NCBI GenBank assembly: GCA_031549725.1
Contig: JAVBPH010000071.1
Coordinates: 1 to 57,432, forward strand
Direction of reading: 5' to 3'
Source of the DNA: UBA937 sp031549725
Lineage (GTDB): Bacteria > Spirochaetota > Spirochaetia > Treponematales > Breznakiellaceae
DNA: 57,432 nucleotides
Part shown: one piece after another, positions 52,834 through 57,432 of the stretch
How positions within the stretch are numbered: position 1 is the first letter of the stretch
How the letters are laid out: every line of letters begins with the position of its first letter
Made by a program: the position numbers and the translations under genes
The notes under the pieces: model-generated
Told to the model about the DNA's origin: nothing
Database searches by the model: none
Seen by the model: only the letters and a program-made list of their open reading frames with translations

Positions 52834-53685
52834 ATGAACCCCGATAACCTGAATATTGGCTCCGTGGAAAATCACCGGACCGGACGCGAAGGGGGAGCCA
52901 TGGTTTACCCGGTTTGTTCCCGCCGCTCCGGCGGTCTTTCCATTGGCATAAATCTCTTTCCGGATAAGAAAGTATGTTCCTTTGATTGCCCCTATTGCGA
53001 AGTATTCCCCTTTGAAACGGGCATCCACTTTTCTCCGGATACCATGGAAAAGGCATTAAAGGAAACCATAGAACATGCAAGGATCCAAAACATTCCCATC
53101 AGGGATATATGTTTTTCCGGAAACGGCGAACCTACCATGTCCCCGTATTTTGAGGAAGCCCTGAACCGGGCAGCGGTCATCCGGAAAACCCAGGCAGCGG
53201 AGGCTAGACTTGTTGTAATCAGCAACGGAACTACCCTTCTGGATGACGGGATGTTTAATTTTCTGGTCAGCGCCGCCGCAGGGCCTGAAGCCCTGGATAT
53301 CTGGCTTAAGGTTGATGCAGGAACGGATGATTGGTACCGGGTTATTGACTGTTCCCGGGTGCCTTTCCAAATCCTGAAAGATAAAATGAAACAGTTTGCT
53401 GCCCAGGCACCGTTCATCATCCAAACCATGATTTGCAGTATTGACGGAAAAGCGCCCCCAGAAGGCGAAGCCTCCGCATGGATAAACCTGGTTACCGAAT
53501 TGGCGATCATTGCCGGTAATGCATATGGGATAAAAAATATTCAGATATACGGCAAGGCCCGGCCTGCTCCAAAAGATCCCCATGCCCGGGCGCTTCCTGA
53601 AGAAATCCTCCAGTCCAGGGCGGATGATCTACGGACAGCTCTGCGGATGACCGGGCTGGATATACCGGTTGAGGTGTATCCCTAG
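52834..53685 (+). CDS. Radical SAM protein of unknown function
   Basis: The 283-aa protein has a [4Fe-4S] CxxxCxxC motif in CSFDCPYC (about 49-56), preceded by SIGINLFPDKKV, and the radical SAM glycine-rich strand FSGNGEPTMSPYFEEAL (about 93-109). The pattern resembles the tRNA-wybutosine/TM1601-like group (COG0731-type) but no identification is safe. No extra Fe-S cluster motif (SPASM) is visible. AAGGATG lies just upstream of the ATG. It follows hisD by 38 bp, and may be part of the his transcript or independent. Its presence beside his genes may be fortuitous. Confidence 0.8.
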   Translation: MNPDNLNIGSVENHRTGREGGAMVYPVCSRRSGGLSIGINLFPDKKVCSFDCPYCEVFPFETGIHFSPDTMEKALKETIEHARIQNIPIRDICFSGNGEPTMSPYFEEALNRAAVIRKTQAAEARLVVISNGTTLLDDGMFNFLVSAAAGPEALDIWLKVDAGTDDWYRVIDCSRVPFQILKDKMKQFAAQAPFIIQTMICSIDGKAPPEGEASAWINLVTELAIIAGNAYGIKNIQIYGKARPAPKDPHARALPEEILQSRADDLRTALRMTGLDIPVEVYP

Positions 53686-53738
53686 AATATTTCTCCTTTA
53701 CGGGCTAGTATGACTGCAAACAAGAGGAGATAAATATT

Positions 53739-54926
53739 ATGGAACAGACCATCTCATATGTGATGGTGACACCCTACACGGTGGCAAAAAGCAGAACCGG
53801 GGGCGTTATTGCCCGGCTTCTTTCGAGGCTGGACCTGGAATTAGTGGGGGCCCAGATGATTGCCCCGGATGAAGAATTTGTTAAAGGTTATGCAAATTTA
53901 CTGAGGACCCAGAACGAATACGGCAAACACCCCGCCACACACCTTCTGGCGGATTATGTAGAACAGAACTTCACCCCCTCCGGCGGCAGAAGGCACCGGT
54001 GTTTATTACTGCTTTTCAGAGGCGAAGATGCCTGCCGCAAACTTTCCGATATCTGCGGCGCCTTATATGCGGAAAACAGAAGTATAGAATCCATCACCGG
54101 TGAAACCATCCGGGATACCTATGCGGATCTGATTTATTATCCCGATGATCCGAAAAAGGTCCGTTATTTTGAACCGGCGGTGCTTACCCCCAGAAGCCAG
54201 GAACTGGCGGACAGTAACCTGGTCCACTTTGCCAAGTATATTCCCGGGTATGACAACATCATTGAAAATATGGCTTACCCGGATCCTTCCAAAATTGAAA
54301 AGACCCTGGTCATCCTCAAACCGGACAACTGGAAATATGCATCTTCCCGGCCGGGAACTATTATCGATATGTTTTCCAGGACCGGTCTCCGCATCGTGGG
54401 TATTAAGATTCACCGGTTTTCCCTGGCCCAGGCTCTGGAATTTTACGGTCCCGTGGAGAACGCCCTCAAAAGCAAACTGGCTCCTATCTTCGGACAAAAG
54501 GCCAGAGAAATAATTGAACAGGAATTGAACATCACCCTGAATGAAGAAACCATCAAAGCCCTCACCGAAAGCGTGGGAGTTGAGTATGCCATGGACCAGT
54601 TCCAGCAGATTATAGAATTCATGTCGGGATGTAAACCCAAAAATTGTCCCGTGGAAGAAATAAATAATCCCGGTTCGGTCAAATGTATGATCCTGGTTTA
54701 TGAAGGTGAAAATGCCATCAGCAAAATCCGGGACGTGCTAGGGCCCACCGATCCTTTAAAGGCCCCCGGCGGAACGGTACGCCGGGAATTCGGAAGCAAC
54801 GTAATGATAAACACAGCCCATGCGTCAGATTCAAGAGAAAGCTTTGACCGGGAAAGAAAGATTGTAGAAATTGACAAAAATAGCCTTTCTGATATTATCA
54901 AGGGTTATTTGTCGTTAAAAAATTAA
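53739..54926 (+). CDS. Double-domain nucleoside diphosphate kinase-like protein
   Basis: The 395-aa protein has two NDK-like halves. Residues ~1-150: SYVMVTPYTVAKSRTGGVIARLL...LELVGAQMIAPDEEF and RDTYADLIYYPDDPKK match the fold but lack the phosphate-carrying His. Residues ~180-395: TLVILKPDNWKYASSRPGTIIDMFSRTGLRIVGIKIHRFS, the ENAISKIRDVLGPTDPLKAPGGTVRREFG loop and the catalytic His in INTAHASDS. An additional insertion (about 240-310) lies between. It would transfer gamma-phosphate between nucleotides, with the first half possibly regulatory. AGAGGAG precedes the ATG. Confidence 0.85.
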   Translation: MEQTISYVMVTPYTVAKSRTGGVIARLLSRLDLELVGAQMIAPDEEFVKGYANLLRTQNEYGKHPATHLLADYVEQNFTPSGGRRHRCLLLLFRGEDACRKLSDICGALYAENRSIESITGETIRDTYADLIYYPDDPKKVRYFEPAVLTPRSQELADSNLVHFAKYIPGYDNIIENMAYPDPSKIEKTLVILKPDNWKYASSRPGTIIDMFSRTGLRIVGIKIHRFSLAQALEFYGPVENALKSKLAPIFGQKAREIIEQELNITLNEETIKALTESVGVEYAMDQFQQIIEFMSGCKPKNCPVEEINNPGSVKCMILVYEGENAISKIRDVLGPTDPLKAPGGTVRREFGSNVMINTAHASDSRESFDRERKIVEIDKNSLSDIIKGYLSLKN

Positions 54927-54984
54927 ACGGGACCAAGTGAAAAGGATCGGCTAAGGAGCCACCGGATTTTCGGAAGCCCTTGAT

Positions 54985-55026
54985 ATTGATATACAGGATG
55001 TACATTTTTCCATCCTGTATATCAAT
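54985..55026. terminator. Bidirectional hairpin between convergent genes
   Basis: A perfect 16-bp stem ATTGATATACAGGATG/CATCCTGTATATCAAT with a 10-base loop sits between the NDK-like gene and the nitroreductase, which converge. There is no T-run, so it may act as an mRNA 3' stabiliser. Confidence 0.5.
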
Positions 55027-55043
55027 TATCCTTTGATCCTGAT

Positions 55044-55640
55044 TTATTTTACCACCTTAAAACGTTTTTCCAGGGGGAGGAATTCCTTGGGCGGAGCTTC
55101 AGCGGCGGCAACACCAAAGGGCATTTCCGCCAGGAGCTTCCAGCTCTTGGGAATATCCGTCCTTTTGGCAACCCACTCATCGATAATAGGGTTGTAATGC
55201 TGCAGGGAAGCCCCCATGCCTTCGACGGCAAAGGATGTCCAGACAATATATTCAAGAATCCCCGACGCGACCAGGGACCATTCCGCAAAGGTTTCTTTAA
55301 AAAGGGGAAAATCATCCTGAAGTTTTTTCACAATATCCATATCGTTAAAAAACAGGACCGTTCCATAGGAATTTTTAAACCCCGCAATCTTTGCTTCCGT
55401 TTTTTGAAAAGCCTCAGGGCTAACGGCTATTTTCCGGAGCTCTTCTTTGGTGGCGTCCCAGAATTCATTGTGGGCGTTTCCCATTAAAAGGACAATTCTT
55501 CCAAACTGGGAATTATATGGTGTGGGGGCATGAAGCAAAGCATCCTTGAGAATTTCCTCAATGCGTTCATCCTTCACGGACGATTTTCTTGATAGGGCAT
55601 AAACACTGCGTCTTTTTTTTATTACCGAAAAAAAATCCAT
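55044..55640 (-). CDS. Nitroreductase-family protein (Frm2/HBN1-like)
   Basis: The 198-aa FMN-dependent oxidoreductase-type protein begins KKRRSVYALS (FMN phosphate contact), then KDALLHAPTPYNSQFGRIVLLMGNAHNEFWD, typical of the Frm2 subgroup of nitroreductases, and continues with FAVEGMGASLQHYNPIIDEWVAK. The subgroup reduces nitro compounds or quinones with NAD(P)H; physiological substrate unknown. AGAGAGG lies upstream of the ATG. Single gene, cytoplasmic. Confidence 0.88.
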   Translation of the reverse strand: MDFFSVIKKRRSVYALSRKSSVKDERIEEILKDALLHAPTPYNSQFGRIVLLMGNAHNEFWDATKEELRKIAVSPEAFQKTEAKIAGFKNSYGTVLFFNDMDIVKKLQDDFPLFKETFAEWSLVASGILEYIVWTSFAVEGMGASLQHYNPIIDEWVAKRTDIPKSWKLLAEMPFGVAAAEAPPKEFLPLEKRFKVVK

Positions 55641-55731
55641 AACAAACCTCTCTTTTTTTTGAATTACTTATTATAAAAGATAAGTAATTTTCAGGAGAAA
55701 AACAAATTTCAGGCAGATTATTTTTGGAGGC

Positions 55732-55758
55732 AAAAAAAAGCCGGTGAATTTCACCGGC
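55732..55758 (-). terminator. Intrinsic terminator of the FKBP gene
   Basis: GCCGGTGAAATTCACCGGC on the minus strand followed by TTTTTTTG, 60-80 bases past the FKBP stop at 55820. Confidence 0.85.
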
Positions 55759-55819
55759 AATCTTCAGGTTATGGCGATACAATCCTTTTAGGGATGCATC
55801 AATTTTCTAATCCCGTGTC

Positions 55820-56587
55820 TTAATATCCCATATTAAGCATTGCAGGATCGGTATCCTTAAATTCCAGAAGTTCCACTTCGAAAACAAGCACCGAGTACGG
55901 AGGAATAAAGCCGTTGCCTGCTCCCTGTGCGCCATACCCCAAAGCAGAGGGGATATAGAACCGGTACTTGCTTCCAACACTCATAAGCTGGATTCCTTCG
56001 GTCCATCCGGGAATGACAAAGTTCAGGGGAAATTCTTCGGGCTGGTTTCTGTCATAGGAACTGTCAAATTTAGTTCCATCCGTAAGGGTTCCCACATAGT
56101 TTACCACCACCGTCTGATCCGCCCTCGGTTTAGGCCCGGATCCGGGTGCAAGGATTTCGTACTGCAGACCGCTGGCGGTGGTTATAACCCCGGATTTTTT
56201 CCCGTTCTCCGCCAGGAAGGCATCTTCCTTGGCCTTGCTTTCCGCAGCCTGTTTTTCCATCATGGCGTTTATGGAAAGCTGGATCTTCATCATGGCTTCT
56301 TCCAGGGTCATCCGGGTATTTTTTTCTTCTATTGTATCCTTAAACCCTTTCATGAATTCATTGTAATCATATTCAATGCCAAAGCTTTTAAGGTCTGTTC
56401 CCAGAGCCAACCCAAAGGCATAACTTAAATCTTTATCCACCGGTTCCTTTTTATTTGAAGCTGTCTTTTGGTTACCGCTGGAGGTATTATCCGCCGGCTG
56501 GCCGGCTTCCTTATCTTCTGAGCTCCCGGCGCTGCAGGCAAATAAAACAGTGATAGCTAATAAAATAATTATTATCGTTCTTTTCAT
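55820..56587 (-). CDS. Mip/FKBP-type peptidyl-prolyl isomerase lipoprotein
   Basis: The 255-aa product starts with a signal and lipobox VLFACSA (Cys about 18). After an acidic Ser/Asn-rich linker is a Mip-type N-terminal dimerisation domain (about 50-135, SYAFGLALGTDLKSFGIEYDYNEFMKGFKD). An FKBP domain follows (about 140-245): VVVNYVGTLTDGTKFDSSYDRNQPEEFPL, GWTEGIQLMSVGSKYRFYIPSALGYGAQG and IPPYSVLVFEVELLEF. The conserved Tyr, Asp, Phe and Trp of the active site are present. It helps fold exported or outer-membrane proteins. ATG at 56587 is used because the preceding frame begins with TTG. A terminator follows at 55732. Confidence 0.93.
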   Translation of the reverse strand: MKRTIIIILLAITVLFACSAGSSEDKEAGQPADNTSSGNQKTASNKKEPVDKDLSYAFGLALGTDLKSFGIEYDYNEFMKGFKDTIEEKNTRMTLEEAMMKIQLSINAMMEKQAAESKAKEDAFLAENGKKSGVITTASGLQYEILAPGSGPKPRADQTVVVNYVGTLTDGTKFDSSYDRNQPEEFPLNFVIPGWTEGIQLMSVGSKYRFYIPSALGYGAQGAGNGFIPPYSVLVFEVELLEFKDTDPAMLNMGY

Positions 56588-56732
56588 CAATTCATTCCAT
56601 CACATTGCTAAGATTTCGGGTGTTAATTACCCGAAAGGCTATGTCAGCCTTTCATCAGTATAGCTTTTAGCGGAAACTTACTCAAGGGCAACACCGGTAC
56701 AGAATGAAGATGAAACCGCCGGTTTATGAGGT

Positions 56733-57242
56733 TCATTTCTTTATCAATTTACCTATTGGCTTAATTGTTTTTAGGGCCCAATCGTAATGGCTGGACGTGG
56801 AAGAAATAAAGTAAGCCCCCAGGGAGGTGGTTCCCGTCCAGGGGTACTGTTTAGGTGTAAATAACTCTTCATCGCTGTGCTTTTCAATCAGCGCCATGAT
56901 CTTTTTGTGGCTCTTTTTCAGGAGATTTATGGCGTCCTTCGAGCCCGTTCCCTTGTATTGCGCCCAGATTACCCGGTTCATTTCAGGGAGTGTTTTCCAG
57001 GTGTACCCTTCTTTCGGGATAGCCGGTTTTTTTCCGGCCATACCATCCGCATACCACCGTTCCATCATAAGATGCCATTCATACAGATGACAAAGCACAT
57101 CCCCAATAGTTTCATCCCTTCCGTTAAGATCATATTTTTTTTCCCGGGATTCCTCCGGGATCTGGTCAATGAAATTCAGAAGCAGATCAAAGTTTTTCCT
57201 GCTGGCATCCACAAGTTCGGTTTTGTTTCTTGGTCTTGGCAT
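56733..57242 (-). CDS. ClbS/DfsB-family protein
   Basis: The 169-aa protein begins MPRPRNKTELVDASRKNFDLLL, closely matching the ClbS/DfsB (DUF1706) four-helix family, and continues with a middle YDLNGRDETIGDVLCHLYEWHLMMERWYADG. ClbS hydrolyses cyclopropane of colibactin, but most members have unknown function; DinB-like metal-binding His residues (CHLYEWH, SSHYDW) are seen. GGAGGAAT precedes the ATG. It is a single gene. Confidence 0.85.
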   Translation of the reverse strand: MPRPRNKTELVDASRKNFDLLLNFIDQIPEESREKKYDLNGRDETIGDVLCHLYEWHLMMERWYADGMAGKKPAIPKEGYTWKTLPEMNRVIWAQYKGTGSKDAINLLKKSHKKIMALIEKHSDEELFTPKQYPWTGTTSLGAYFISSTSSHYDWALKTIKPIGKLIKK

Positions 57243-57263
57243 AATTCCTCCGGTTTATTCATT

Positions 57264-57406
57264 GAGGCTTTTTCAAAATGTCAAATTTTGAAAAAGCAAC
57301 CTTAGATGTAAGTGCAGAAAGAATACTATTTTATTTATGGGTAAGGAAATAGCATTCTTTCTGCAAAAGCCTTTTACAAAACTAACCAAGTTTTGTAAAA
57401 GGCTCC
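57264..57406. repeat. MITE-like three-hairpin element, family C, copy at right edge
   Basis: Three consecutive stems: GAGGCTTTTTCAAAA/TTTTGAAAAAG (57264-57297), TGCAGAAAGAATACT/AGCATTCTTTCTGCA (57313-57364), and AGCCTTTTACAAAACT/AGTTTTGTAAAAGGCT (57368-57404). Ends GAGGCTTTTTCAAAA and TTTTGTAAAAGGCTCC form an imperfect terminal inverted repeat. No open frame. A partial copy is at 38485-38575. Confidence 0.7.
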
Positions 57407-57432
57407 ATTATCAAAATATATAGATGTAAAAC

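Overview
The window looks like a chromosomal segment of a host-associated, anaerobic Treponema-like spirochaete, probably near the termite-gut species. This is inference from gene content: a formate-tetrahydrofolate ligase of the acetogen/homoacetogen type, spirochaete-style lipoboxes, an archaeal-type aspartate-semialdehyde dehydrogenase, a DRTGG/CBS-ATPase/PHP cassette of the kind seen beside [FeFe] hydrogenases in anaerobes, and many dispersed hairpin repeats. No species-level marker such as rRNA is present.

Layout. Positions 1-9740 are accessory: an IS3-family end, a two-gene SNF2 helicase operon, a truncated RadC-like gene joined to a decayed ATPase copy, two intact 432-aa DUF4143 ATPases, and an integrase fragment next to tRNA-Asn. 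Positions 9.9-31.6 kb are mostly single metabolic, envelope or signalling genes: an MFS transporter, fhs, alr, two lipoproteins plus a previously uncalled 51-aa membrane peptide, an ABC-F ATPase, a 1267-aa hybrid histidine kinase, a PAP2 phosphatase, galU, mnmE-mnmG and a Gfo/Idh/MocA oxidoreductase. Positions 31.6-38.3 kb carry a HIT protein, a C69 Ntn-hydrolase, an FMN-binding lipoprotein, a thioesterase, a CPA1 antiporter and dapA-asd. Positions 40.2-44.5 kb form a tightly overlapping operon (gamma-carbonic-anhydrase-like, DRTGG, HAD, CBS-HATPase, DRTGG, PHP) followed by a frameshifted VOC gene.

The most notable region is 46.0-54.9 kb, a compact histidine operon hisG-B-H-F-(A-I-E)-C-D followed by a radical SAM gene and a double-domain NDK. 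It is preceded by an 18-codon leader ORF with five consecutive His codons, a strong intrinsic terminator and a competing antiterminator pairing. This is a textbook-shaped translation-coupled his attenuator, in a phylum where I do not know of one being described. hisA, hisI and hisE are fused into one 428-aa polypeptide. The right end holds a nitroreductase, an FKBP/Mip-like lipoprotein, a ClbS/DfsB protein and another repeat.

Intergenic regions are rich in at least six families of dispersed palindromic or MITE-like repeats, many of which recur inside this one window. They account for most of the gaps over 300 bases.
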